Shown here piece after piece: positions 16,812 through 25,962 of a stretch of 64,000 nucleotides of DNA. Position 1 is the first letter of the stretch, and each line of letters starts with the position of its first letter. The stretch is from Polyangiaceae bacterium (GTDB taxonomy: Bacteria; Myxococcota_A; Polyangia; Polyangiales; Polyangiaceae): contig JAQSWN010000043.1 of assembly GCA_029266615.1 (NCBI GenBank), positions 1-64,000 of the forward strand. Reading direction: 5' to 3'. Both the position numbers and the translations under genes were made by a program. A model generated the notes under the pieces. That model searched no databases. It had not been told where the DNA came from and worked only from the letters and a program-made list of their open reading frames with translations.

Positions 16812-18299
16812 TCAGGGCGTCAGCGAGCTCACCCACGCCGTAACGGCCGCGATACCGCCGTGAACGTCCGGCTGCTTGGTGCTGTTGCTGTTGTACGGCG
16901 GCATCTGCAGGCCTTCGATGCCGCGGGCGTGAAGTCGCACCAAGATTCCACTAGCTTCGGGCGTTTCGGGGTCGATGCGGTCTTTCCCGGCGAGCGCCGG
17001 GAGGCCGCTCCGCACCGGGACGCCCACGGTAGTCCGCACCGCGTCCGTCTGCGCGTAGTCGGTCTGCGCCACGCGCAGCCGCAAGACCATCGGCGACTCT
17101 GGATCCGGCAGCTTGCCGTCTTGGTCGTGACAGCCGCCGCAGTTGCCGTGCAAGTAACCGAGCGCCGCCCGCTGCACGTCGTTGCCCGGCACTCGAAAAT
17201 CCTCCGGGGCCGGTACCGTCAGCCAACCGAGGCGACTGATGCGACCGAGTGATAAGTCTGCGCCGCGCGCCTCATGACTCAGCTGGATCGCGCTGAAGCC
17301 GAGCGACCGCTCCTTGCGACCATCGTGACACTGCTTACAGTTCCCGTTGCCGGGGATGTCGTGGCCAGTACCGTTCGCGTCCGGGACGACCGCGCCGCCC
17401 GTCCACGTCGCCTTCGAAGCGTCGCCGGGCGCGAGCGGATCCCATTGGTAAGCCGCGTACAGCCAATCCGCCGGACCAGGGCCGTACCGATGAGTGAGCC
17501 GTGTCTCGATGGCGACACCACTCTGCGCGAACGTCTTCCACAGGCGCGTGCCGACCGGAAACTTCCATTCGTCCATGTCACTCGTGTCGATGGTCGCGCA
17601 GCCCGGGACGAAGACGAGGCGCTCCTTCTCCAAACCATCCGACCAGAGCGGGAACTCGGGCGTGTAGGAGTAGACGTCCGGCAGCGAGTACAAGCCAGTT
17701 TCGGCGAGCGTGAGCGGTGCCTCGGTTAGCAGCGGGGGCGGCTCCGACGCGACGCAGCTGCTTTTTCCGCACGCGCCGAGGGCCGTGCATTCGCGCGCCT
17801 CGCACAGGCAAGTGTAAACGGCCGGCAACAGACGCCGTGCATCGCCGAAGGTCTCGTCGCAGTCGTCGGCGCACGCGGCATCCCCGCAGGCGGTTAGGCA
17901 CGCTAGCCACGGCCCGCACTCCGGATTGTCGACGCAGCTCGTGAGCGTGGCCGCGCACTCGCTGGCCGCGACGCACTGGGCGCCGAGCGTCGGCGTGAAC
18001 GGCACGCCGCCCTCACCTCCGACCCCGGCGCTCGCTTCACCGGCTGCACCTGCACTCGCATCTGCACCGGCACCCGAACTTGCAGGCACGCCGCCACTCG
18101 GAGCTCCCGCGTTGACGAAGCCGCCGGCATGGCTCGCCTCGCCCCCGGCGCTCGGCCCTTGCGGAGCACCGGAGCTTTCGCCGCCGCTCTCGCCCGCGGC
18201 GCCCGCTCCCAGCGATGGGCTCGTCGGAGCGTTCCCTTCATCCGAGCACGAAGCGACCCAGACTGCCCCGAGCGCCGCCCACGGGAGCCAGCGGCGCAT
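16812..18299 (-). CDS. Di-heme c-type cytochrome-like lipoprotein (SO_2930-like)
   Basis: 495-aa predicted lipoprotein (lipobox VASC) with a Gly/Ala/Ser linker, a Cys-rich domain at about 110-190 (CAATLTSCVDNPECG, CLTACGDAACADDC), then a long domain with YTPEFPLWSDGLEKER and two heme c motifs, CKQCH and CGGCH. This resembles the SO_2930 family of di-heme cytochromes. PPYNSNSTKQPDVHG near the C-terminus could supply an axial ligand. The N-terminal Cys-rich module is an addition I associate with myxobacterial surface proteins. The ATG directly follows the stop of the upstream FHA regulator gene (TGAATG). Electron-transfer partner unknown. Confidence 0.75.
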   Translation of the reverse strand: MRRWLPWAALGAVWVASCSDEGNAPTSPSLGAGAAGESGGESSGAPQGPSAGGEASHAGGFVNAGAPSGGVPASSGAGADASAGAAGEASAGVGGEGGVPFTPTLGAQCVAASECAATLTSCVDNPECGPWLACLTACGDAACADDCDETFGDARRLLPAVYTCLCEARECTALGACGKSSCVASEPPPLLTEAPLTLAETGLYSLPDVYSYTPEFPLWSDGLEKERLVFVPGCATIDTSDMDEWKFPVGTRLWKTFAQSGVAIETRLTHRYGPGPADWLYAAYQWDPLAPGDASKATWTGGAVVPDANGTGHDIPGNGNCKQCHDGRKERSLGFSAIQLSHEARGADLSLGRISRLGWLTVPAPEDFRVPGNDVQRAALGYLHGNCGGCHDQDGKLPDPESPMVLRLRVAQTDYAQTDAVRTTVGVPVRSGLPALAGKDRIDPETPEASGILVRLHARGIEGLQMPPYNSNSTKQPDVHGGIAAVTAWVSSLTP

Positions 18300-19607
<1,308 letters not shown>

Positions 19608-19722
19608 GGCGGGCCCGAACAGCTCTTGGGCAGCTTTTCGTCTGCGCTCGGTTGAGGGCGTGACGATTCGGTGAATATTGCTACAACGCCGCGGCGCGCG
19701 CGGACGACTGCAGTTTGAGGGT

Positions 19723-19771
19723 GCAACCAGCGGTTGCCAACCGTTGGTTGCGATGCACGCACCGCGGTGCG
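19723..19771. promoter_or_regulatory. Cluster of inverted repeats, candidate enhancer sites
   Basis: GCAACC-AGC-GGTTGC (19723-19737) runs into GGTTG-C-CAACC (19732-19742) and CCAAC-C-GTTGG (19737-19747), with a further GGTTGC at 19746-19751. The perfect palindrome CGCACCGCGGTGCG follows at 19758-19771. They lie about 35-80 bp upstream of the -24-like motif and between two divergent units, one encoding a sigma-54 activator, so they suit upstream activating sequences. Binding is inferred. Confidence 0.45.
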
Positions 19772-19803
19772 CGAGAAACGTCGCCGTGCCGCAGAAATCA
19801 GCG

Positions 19804-19819
19804 TGGCACGGCCCGTGTA
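19804..19819 (+). promoter_or_regulatory. Weak sigma-54-like -24/-12 promoter before the Tad operon
   Basis: TGGCACG (19804-19810) matches the -24 consensus exactly; four bases later GTGTA (19815-19819) matches the -12 box TTGCA at only three of five positions and lacks the GC dinucleotide. The predicted start of transcription would be a few bases before the GTG at 19833, giving an almost leaderless message. Confidence 0.3.
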
Positions 19820-19832
19820 TCTGCGCCGCGCC

Positions 19833-20477
19833 GTGAACCGAAACCGCTCGTTGTTCGTCCTTGGCATGGCGCTCGGCGTCGTGGCGTGCGGCCGTCAGAC
19901 CGAGGCCAAGAGCTACGACCTCGCGGTGCGTGTCGAAGCCGATCCGGGGGAGCCTCTGCCGGGCGCCAAGCTCCTGCACGCAGGCAAAGAGCTCGGCAGC
20001 ACGAACGAAGACGGCCGAGTTGTCATCCGCGCCACCGGCAAAGAGGGCGAGCGCATCGACCTGGACCTCGTCTGCCCGGCTGGTTTTCGCGTCCCGGCGG
20101 CGCCCCTCGCGGTAACGCTACGTCGTAGCGCGGAGCGCCCCGAATACTTTGCGTCGTGCCCGCCACTGGCGCGCAAGCTTGTGATCGCGGCGCGCCTCGA
20201 GCACGGCGCGGGGCTGCCGCTTCGCTACCTGGGGAGAGAAGTCGCGCGCGCAGATGCTTCCGGCGTCGCGCACTTGGTGGTGGAAGCGGAGAGCGACAAG
20301 ACCATCGAGCTCACGGTCGACACCAGCGAGCAGCCGTCGCTCCGACCGAAGAGTCCCACGGCGCGTTTTCGCATGCCCAACCGCGACGACGTCGTGGTGC
20401 TCGAGCAGTCGTTTCAGGCCGCCCGCAAGCCAGCGGTGCGCATCCAGCGCGCCAGCGGCCCCGTGAGGATCCGTTGA
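19833..20477 (+). CDS. Lipoprotein at the head of the Tad operon
   Basis: 214-aa predicted lipoprotein with a short signal (VNRNRSLFVLGMALGVVAC). The mature part has two Ig/CNA-B-like beta units: VRVEADPGEPLPGAKLLHAGKELGSTNEDGRV resembles a carboxypeptidase-regulatory-like fold, here quoted across two strands, and a second unit starts at LVIAARLEHG. GTG at 19833 is chosen for the positively charged signal start; the longer frame is not signal-like. It is 2 nt upstream of the first pilin gene. Its role may be periplasmic or outer-membrane support for the pilus; no exact family is recognised. Confidence 0.62.
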   Translation: MNRNRSLFVLGMALGVVACGRQTEAKSYDLAVRVEADPGEPLPGAKLLHAGKELGSTNEDGRVVIRATGKEGERIDLDLVCPAGFRVPAAPLAVTLRRSAERPEYFASCPPLARKLVIAARLEHGAGLPLRYLGREVARADASGVAHLVVEAESDKTIELTVDTSEQPSLRPKSPTARFRMPNRDDVVVLEQSFQAARKPAVRIQRASGPVRIR

Positions 20478-20479
20478 AC

Positions 20480-20656
20480 ATGTCCAAACAAGCTCCGAAG
20501 TTGGTCCGAGACACGCGCGGCAGCGTGCTGCTCGAGTACCTGATCGTCGCCGCGTTCGCGGGTTTGATCGTGGCGGTAGGGCTCGCGACCATCGGGCCCA
20601 AAGTCGTCCGCAACTACTCCGGCCAACGCGCCGCGCTCTATCTCTCCAACCCCTGA
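20480..20656 (+). CDS. Flp-type pilin-like protein (first copy)
   Basis: 58-aa protein with a charged leader (MSKQAPKLVRDTRG), then a type IVb prepilin-like core SVLLEYLIVAAFAGLIVAVG with Glu at position +5 after the Gly cleavage site and a Tyr next to it, as in Flp pilins. Cleavage by the prepilin peptidase encoded downstream (20922) would leave a ~44-residue subunit. It is shorter and less canonical than the next gene, so it may be a minor pilin. It follows the lipoprotein gene by 2 nt. Confidence 0.75.
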   Translation: MSKQAPKLVRDTRGSVLLEYLIVAAFAGLIVAVGLATIGPKVVRNYSGQRAALYLSNP

Positions 20657-20680
20657 AGAACCAAGAAAGATACGTGATTC

Positions 20681-20863
20681 ATGTCGATCAAGATCCGTCA
20701 GCTCAAAGACCTCGCTCGTGACACCCGCGGCGCGGGCTTCGTCGAGTACATCATCCTCGTCGGCCTCGTGGCCCTGTTCTGCATCGTTGCCTACCAGGCG
20801 TTCGGCAAGGCCGTCACCGCCAAGGTGCAAGACCAGGCCTCCGCGGTCGGGAACATCAAGTGA
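20681..20863 (+). CDS. flp: Flp family type IVb pilin
   Basis: 60-aa prepilin: leader MSIKIRQLKDLARDTRG, processing site after Gly, then AGFVEYIILVGLVALFCIVAY with the Flp Glu+5/Tyr+6 pair and a short polar tail. This is the canonical Flp size and likely the major subunit of the Tad pilus fibre. The leader segment (LARDTRG) nearly repeats that of the previous gene, pointing to duplication. A stable hairpin 6 nt after its stop probably separates its high expression from the biogenesis genes. Confidence 0.87.
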   Translation: MSIKIRQLKDLARDTRGAGFVEYIILVGLVALFCIVAYQAFGKAVTAKVQDQASAVGNIK

Positions 20864-20869
20864 ACGCCT

Positions 20870-20903
20870 GGGCGGGGCTGCGAGCTGATTCGGAGCCCCG
20901 TCC
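20870..20903 (+). terminator. Hairpin between pilin and biogenesis genes
   Basis: GGGCGGGGCT (20870-20879) pairs with AGCCCCGTCC (20894-20903), ten pairs with one G-T wobble, around a 14-nt loop. No T run follows, so a leaky terminator or RNA-processing/stabilising element is likelier than full termination. It would allow pilin mRNA to exceed downstream mRNA. Confidence 0.5.
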
Positions 20904-20921
20904 GCTTTCATCGGAGCAACC

Positions 20922-21488
20922 ATGAACGCGACTCAAATCGTGCTCGGTGGGCTGCTGGTATTCACGGCGCTCTGCGGCGCGGTGGACTACCGCACGGGCC
21001 ATATCCCGAACCGTTTGGTCGCGTTCGGGGCCCTCGTCGGGCTCGTCACCCACTTCGCGGTGCACGCGCTCTTCCTGAGTCAACCAGGTCAACCCTGGAC
21101 GGAGCCGTTCGGAAGCGCCGCCGCCAACATCGCGGTGGGCTTGCTGACTTGCAGCACCGTGCCCCTCCTTCTCTACCGGGCCAACGCGATGGGCGGCGGG
21201 GACGTGAAGTTGCTCGCCGCCTGCGGCATTTGGGCCGGCCCCATCATCGGGCTACAAGTCGAGCTCTACGCGTTCGTGGTCGCCGCTATCTACGCGCCCG
21301 CCCGCCTCGCCTACCAGGGCGAGCTATTTCGCCTGCTCGGCAACTCCGCGGCACTGATTCGCAATCCGTTTTTGCCCAAGGACAAGCGCCGGGAAGTGCC
21401 GCCGGCGCTGCTCACGGAGCTGCGCTTCGGGCCTTCCGTCTTCGTAGCCACGGCGCTCGTCGCGCTCGTACGTTGGAGGATGGGATGA
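20922..21488 (+). CDS. tadV: Tad prepilin peptidase (A24 family, TadV/CpaA)
   Basis: 188-aa polytopic inner-membrane aspartic peptidase that removes Flp and pseudopilin leaders. The two catalytic Asp motifs are present: DYRTGHIPN (about residue 22) and GGGDVKLLAA (about 89). It has several hydrophobic helices and no N-methylation domain, as in TadV. GGAG precedes the ATG. The stop overlaps the next ATG by 4 nt. Its substrates are the two Flp-like proteins upstream and the TadE/G-like proteins downstream. Confidence 0.9.
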   Translation: MNATQIVLGGLLVFTALCGAVDYRTGHIPNRLVAFGALVGLVTHFAVHALFLSQPGQPWTEPFGSAAANIAVGLLTCSTVPLLLYRANAMGGGDVKLLAACGIWAGPIIGLQVELYAFVVAAIYAPARLAYQGELFRLLGNSAALIRNPFLPKDKRREVPPALLTELRFGPSVFVATALVALVRWRMG

Positions 21489-21961
21489 ACGGCGCACGAC
21501 TCTCCAACGACTCTCGAGGGGCCGTCTTCGTCGAGCACATCATCGCTTACCTGCCGGTGATGTTCTTCTTCCTCGCCACCTGGCAGCTGCTGGAAATGTG
21601 CGCGGCGCACCTGATTTTGAAGCGCGCCGCGTCGGCGGCAGCGCGCGCCGCGGTCGTCGTGCTGCCGGACGACCCCGCCTACTACAGGCAAATGCCGAAG
21701 AACCGTTTCGACGGTAAGCGCAAGGAAGACATCGAGTTCGCGGCCGCCCTCATCCTCGGCGCCAATCCTCACTTCGTCGACAAGTTCGAGGTAAAGGTGA
21801 ACGAGACCAGCGCGTCGAACCCGCTGACCGCGACCGTGAGCGCCAACTTCTCCTGCTTCGCGGGTTGGGTAAGCCTGGTCTGCGGCCCCGGCGGCAAGCG
21901 GCTGCTCACGGCCAAGTCCACGTACGCCTACCAAGGCGCCTCCTATAATTACGAGCTTTGA
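21485..21961 (+). CDS. TadE-like pseudopilin
   Basis: 158-aa protein with a short basic leader (MNGARLSNDSRG), TadE-type core AVFVEHIIAYLPVMFFFLATW with Glu at +5, one N-terminal helix and a soluble periplasmic part with a Cys pair (FSCFAGWVSLVCG). GGAGGATGG is just upstream of the ATG at 21485, which lies within the tadV stop. TadE/TadF pseudopilins are cleaved by TadV and help initiate the fibre. Whether it is TadE or TadF cannot be told. Confidence 0.78.
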   Translation: MNGARLSNDSRGAVFVEHIIAYLPVMFFFLATWQLLEMCAAHLILKRAASAAARAAVVVLPDDPAYYRQMPKNRFDGKRKEDIEFAAALILGANPHFVDKFEVKVNETSASNPLTATVSANFSCFAGWVSLVCGPGGKRLLTAKSTYAYQGASYNYEL

Positions 21962-21964
21962 GCC

Positions 21965-23650
21965 ATGCGCGACGGAAACTCTCAAGATCTCGTCAAGGAC
22001 ACCAGCGGCGCCATCATGGTCCTCGGGATCGTTTTCGGCGCGCTGCTGGTCGGCTCCCTATGGCACATCGCCGCCATCGGTGACGCCATGGCTTGGCGCG
22101 AACGAGCGCAAGACGCGGCCGACGCGGGCGCCTTCGAAAACGCAGTCTGGCACGCGCGCGGCATGAACGTCATCGTCGCGATCAACATCGTGATGTCGCT
22201 GGTGCTCGGCGTGCTCGTGCTGTGGCGCATCATCCTGATTTTGGTCACGGTCGCGCTCATCGTGGCGGCCATCTTGTGTGTGGTGACGCTGGGAACGGGC
22301 TGCGGCTTCGCAGGTGCCGTCGCGCGCGTAGAAGCGCGCATGCTCTCCAAAGATCAGAAGCTCGCTGAAAACATCATTCGCATCCTCTCCGCGATGAGCG
22401 CGGCCGAGGTCGCCGTCGCGACCGTAACGCCCGTCGTCGCGTGGGGCACTGCCGCCAGCAACACGAGCGGCGCGTACGACGTCTCCAGCGCGGCGACCCA
22501 GAGCGCGTCCCTGCTGCCGAACATCGACATGAAGACGATTCAGACGTTGAAGACCTGCTTCAAGGGCAAGAGCAACGCGGATTTGACGAAGGCCCAAAAT
22601 CTTCACAAGCAGTACCAGGACTTCCTCGCGAACCCCCGGCTCGGCATCGGGGTCAGCCTCCCGGTGCAAGCCGAGTCGTACTCGGCGCTCTGCCAGAAGG
22701 CGGGCGAAGGGCTGATGGACAACCTCGCGGCGGTGATGGAGATCATGCACATGCCCTCCGGCGCCGTCCAAGGCATCGACAAGGCCAAGGGCTTCTTGGG
22801 TCCCCTCGTCGGCAGCTTCCCCGGCATTTTCTGCGCGCCGGTCGGTGCCTCCAAAGATCCACCGGGCCTCGACGACTTGATCGGCAAGCAGGCGGTGGAG
22901 TCCTGCAAGTCACAGCTGGAAGGCGCGCGCGTCTTCGTCGGCGACACGCAGGGCAACAACGAAATCAAGTACCGAGACGACGACGGCAAGGTCGTGAGCG
23001 AAGACGACTACGTCAAGAAGTGCACAAAGAAGAAGAGCAAGGAAGCCAAAGACAAGATCAAGGGCTCCATCAACCCGCACAAGCAGTACGACCGGGCCGA
23101 GTGCGGCGCCCCGGCCAAGGTTTGGGAGTGGGCGGTGAATGGCAACGTCTTCATGCGTAGCTTCGCGCAGGTGGAGAAGGCGAAGACCATGTCCTCGCGC
23201 GACGACAAGGGCATCGAAGTCGCGGACGGCAGCGCGACCGGCAACACCCAAGCTCTGGAGGACGACGACGTCGTTGCGCACGCGGAGATGTACTTCGAGT
23301 GCGGCGACCCGCGGTGGATGGATTGCCGCAGCCAAGCGCCTTGGCAGTTGCAGTGGCGGGCGCGCCTCCGCAGAATTCAGCCGGTAGAGCGCTTGGTCGC
23401 CTCCGCCATCGAGCCGGCGATCGTCGCGACCCTGACCCAAATGTTCAACGGCGCCGCCGACAAGTACGGCGGCAAGCTCTTGAAGAAAATGGGCATTCCC
23501 GAGGTGGTCGTCCCCAAGCTCAAGGACACCTGGTACTTCCGCGAATTCAGCCGCAACTACGTCCAACGCGGCCTGTACGGCAGCGGCGCCTTCGACGGAG
23601 TGGGCAACTTCATCATCAGTCATTCGGACAACGACATGACGGTTCACTGA
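21965..23650 (+). CDS. TadG-like large pilus-locus protein
   Basis: 561-aa protein with leader-like start (LVKDTSGAIMVLGIVFGALLVGSL), the TadG/TadE N-terminal helix but without Glu+5, and AWRERAQDAADAGAFENAVW, the pattern of the Tad_N domain (DAADAAALAGA in relatives). One or two further hydrophobic segments occur at about 60-105. The rest is soluble, with several Cys and charged stretches. It lies 3 nt after the TadE-like gene. It probably anchors or nucleates pili in the envelope. The central region has no recognised domain. Confidence 0.68.
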   Translation: MRDGNSQDLVKDTSGAIMVLGIVFGALLVGSLWHIAAIGDAMAWRERAQDAADAGAFENAVWHARGMNVIVAINIVMSLVLGVLVLWRIILILVTVALIVAAILCVVTLGTGCGFAGAVARVEARMLSKDQKLAENIIRILSAMSAAEVAVATVTPVVAWGTAASNTSGAYDVSSAATQSASLLPNIDMKTIQTLKTCFKGKSNADLTKAQNLHKQYQDFLANPRLGIGVSLPVQAESYSALCQKAGEGLMDNLAAVMEIMHMPSGAVQGIDKAKGFLGPLVGSFPGIFCAPVGASKDPPGLDDLIGKQAVESCKSQLEGARVFVGDTQGNNEIKYRDDDGKVVSEDDYVKKCTKKKSKEAKDKIKGSINPHKQYDRAECGAPAKVWEWAVNGNVFMRSFAQVEKAKTMSSRDDKGIEVADGSATGNTQALEDDDVVAHAEMYFECGDPRWMDCRSQAPWQLQWRARLRRIQPVERLVASAIEPAIVATLTQMFNGAADKYGGKLLKKMGIPEVVVPKLKDTWYFREFSRNYVQRGLYGSGAFDGVGNFIISHSDNDMTVH

Positions 23651-23659
23651 GGAACGACC

Positions 23660-24151
23660 ATGCGCGCTCTTTCCCGCTCCCGAATCTCCATCTCGCGGCG
23701 CCGCCGCCAGCAACGCGGCGCCGTGTTCGTCGAGGCGATCGTCGTCTCATCCATGCTGATGATGTTCATGGCCGGCGGTCTGTTCATGCACCGCCTCTAC
23801 GTGGCGCAGCACAAGGCGCTCGAGCAAGCGCGGTTAGCCGCGTGGTCGCAAGGGCTGAAAGGCTGCGCCTCGCCCGTGGATCTGCCCGCCATCTGGAGCG
23901 CGACGGGCGAGAACGAAGCCTCGGTGGACGTGGAGGCGGAGACGGCGCCGGGCTTCTTCGGCACCGTCGCGCACACCAGCGCTGGCGCGAGCGAGACCGC
24001 CAGCGCCCACGCGCGTATCGGCGGCGGCAGCTTCACCACCAGCGCGAGTGACAGCGTCGCCTGCAATGAAATTGCGCAGGATCCGAAAGGCCGAGTTGCG
24101 AAAAACCTCATCGGCTACATCTCCTCCAATCTCTTGCCGAGCATGCTCTGA
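23660..24151 (+). CDS. Second TadE/TadG-like pseudopilin
   Basis: 163-aa protein with a very basic N-terminus (RSRISISRRRRQQRG), then AVFVEAIVVSSMLMMFMAGG, again Glu at +5 after the Gly, the class hallmark. A soluble tail rich in Ser/Ala follows. RRRRQQRG is a plausible cleavage leader for TadV. The last base pairs overlap the next ATG as TGATG. This gives the locus two TadE-type proteins and one TadG-like protein. Confidence 0.72.
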   Translation: MRALSRSRISISRRRRQQRGAVFVEAIVVSSMLMMFMAGGLFMHRLYVAQHKALEQARLAAWSQGLKGCASPVDLPAIWSATGENEASVDVEAETAPGFFGTVAHTSAGASETASAHARIGGGSFTTSASDSVACNEIAQDPKGRVAKNLIGYISSNLLPSML

Positions 24152-25158
24152 TGCTCAAGCGCCTCTATCGTAGTTCTCGCGTCCGCGGTGTCTTTCGGGT
24201 CGCGACGTTCCTCGCGTTTGCCAACTTGGCGTTCACCGCCGTATCGCTGCCGATGGCGCGGGCCAGCGCGGACGAAGCGGTCAAACGCGGCGGCCTGGCG
24301 CTGCTCGAGCAGCTCGGCCCGACGTTGATTGGCGACCCCCAAGTCGCGACCATCAACGGCCAGCGCATGTCGCTCGCCTCCAAGAGCACCCCGCTCGCGG
24401 TGACGGACGTGCTCGGTCGCCTCGAACAGTACTGCCACGACAACTCGGGCGGTCTCGGGGAAGAGCTGCGCGCGATCCCAAGCACTGCCGCTGCGTTGCA
24501 AACCCTGCCCAACGGCCTGCGCGATCCCTCCGCGTGGCTCACGTCGCGACAGACCGCGGCCGACGGCAAAGCTGGTCAGGTGGCGTGTGTTGCTCGCAAA
24601 AACAGCGGTGAAGGCGGCTTGCAGGGGCTCACGAATCGCATCCTGGCCTTCGCGGACAGCGGTGACGTCTCCCAGCTGGGTGACGCTCGCTACGTGGTCG
24701 CGCGTCGCGACGAAAAGGCCGGCAGCACCCATGTCCTGGCGATGTGGACCGAAGGCACCTTCAACATCCCGGCCATGTTTCCGGAAGAGGGCGACGCCCC
24801 CGGCAGCGACTCGCGTTACCTGCCTCGTCCGCCCGCATCACGACGCGTGCTCACGGCCGAGATCAGCGACCACCCGTACGCCCTTCGCATGTACGACACA
24901 CGAAAGGCACATGCCGAGGTGCTGAAATTCTATGAGGCGCAGATGCTCCCCAAGGGCTTCCGGCAGCACGAGCTCCCCGTCACGGAGGCTTCGGGCGAGC
25001 TCGATTTGAACGAGCACGTGCGTGCGTTCAGCAAGGGCGGCGTCGCCGTGATCGTGGTAACGACGCAAACGCCCGACGAGCAGACGGGCGTCTCATTGAT
25101 CGAGATGGGCAGCCTCGGGTTCGCCAAGGCGACGGCCCAGGCCGAAGGAATCTTCTAA
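24151..25158 (+). CDS. Exported Tad-locus protein of unknown function
   Basis: 335-aa protein with a signal-like helix (VATFLAFANLAFTAVSLPMARASA). Two alpha/beta soluble parts follow: about 45-150 with a Cys (LEQYCHDNSGG), and about 230-335 where DTRKAHAEVLKFYEAQMLPKG resembles the domain of proteins that model a hydrolase/SIMPL-like fold, though I cannot assign it. It overlaps the previous stop by 1 nt and precedes cpaB directly, so it belongs to the operon. No catalytic motif is seen. Confidence 0.6.
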   Translation: MLKRLYRSSRVRGVFRVATFLAFANLAFTAVSLPMARASADEAVKRGGLALLEQLGPTLIGDPQVATINGQRMSLASKSTPLAVTDVLGRLEQYCHDNSGGLGEELRAIPSTAAALQTLPNGLRDPSAWLTSRQTAADGKAGQVACVARKNSGEGGLQGLTNRILAFADSGDVSQLGDARYVVARRDEKAGSTHVLAMWTEGTFNIPAMFPEEGDAPGSDSRYLPRPPASRRVLTAEISDHPYALRMYDTRKAHAEVLKFYEAQMLPKGFRQHELPVTEASGELDLNEHVRAFSKGGVAVIVVTTQTPDEQTGVSLIEMGSLGFAKATAQAEGIF

Positions 25159-25962
25159 ATGAACAAACGCGCGCTCGTCGTCTCTCTGGTGATGGCGCTG
25201 CTCGGCACTGCGCTCTTGCTGCTCTATTTGCGCAAATTCGAGCGAGAAATGTCCGGCGGCGAGCCGGTCGAGCTGCTCATGGTGCAAAAGCCCATCGAGC
25301 GCGGCAAGGTCATCACGGACGACATGCTGACGACTCGCAGCGTGCCGCTCGCGTACGTGGAAGATCGCGCCATCAAGTCCGCGGAGCGTAGCAAGGTGCT
25401 CGGCCTGCAGACCTCCGTCGCGCTCTATCCCCAGCAGTCTTTGATGTGGACGGACCTCGCGATTACGACCGAAGACCGCGATTTGAGCTCGCTGATCCAG
25501 CCCGGCAAGCGTGCGATCGCGGTGCGCGCGTCCACGGGCCAGGACGACACGCGCGGCAACCAGCTGATTCGTCCAGGAGACTACGTCGACGTGATCGCGA
25601 CGTTCCACGGTGACCAGAACCAAGGCGAGCAGTCGTCGGCGGTCCTGCTCCAGCGGGTGCTCGTGCTCGCGGTTGGCATCGAGACCCAATCCGTTTCGGA
25701 CGCCAAGACGCGCGGCGACGAGCGCCGCGACAAGCAGCTCACGCTCAGCTTGAGCCTGCCGGAGGCGCAGCTGCTTGCCCTCGCAAGCGAGCGTGGTCGC
25801 CTTTCCGTTGCCGTGCGCCCCCCCGGCGACCCGGGCACCTTGGACGACCTGCCCGACTTGAAAGCCTCCGCGCTGATGGACACGAAGGTTCGCGCCGACG
25901 TGCAGCGCCGCCCCTCCACTCCGCAGGCCCCCGTGCGTATCGAGGCCTCGAACATCCGATGA
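25159..25962 (+). CDS. cpaB: Flp pilus assembly protein CpaB/RcpC
   Basis: 267-aa protein with one N-terminal membrane helix and an SAF domain (about 40-105: VQKPIERGKVITDDMLTTRSVP), followed by the RcpC domain with AVRASTGQDDTRGNQLIRPGDYVDVIATF. CpaB/RcpC acts in the periplasm with the secretin and may bind peptidoglycan. Start directly follows the preceding stop (TAAATG). It overlaps the secretin gene by 4 nt, the usual cpaB-cpaC order. Confidence 0.9.
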   Translation: MNKRALVVSLVMALLGTALLLLYLRKFEREMSGGEPVELLMVQKPIERGKVITDDMLTTRSVPLAYVEDRAIKSAERSKVLGLQTSVALYPQQSLMWTDLAITTEDRDLSSLIQPGKRAIAVRASTGQDDTRGNQLIRPGDYVDVIATFHGDQNQGEQSSAVLLQRVLVLAVGIETQSVSDAKTRGDERRDKQLTLSLSLPEAQLLALASERGRLSVAVRPPGDPGTLDDLPDLKASALMDTKVRADVQRRPSTPQAPVRIEASNIR

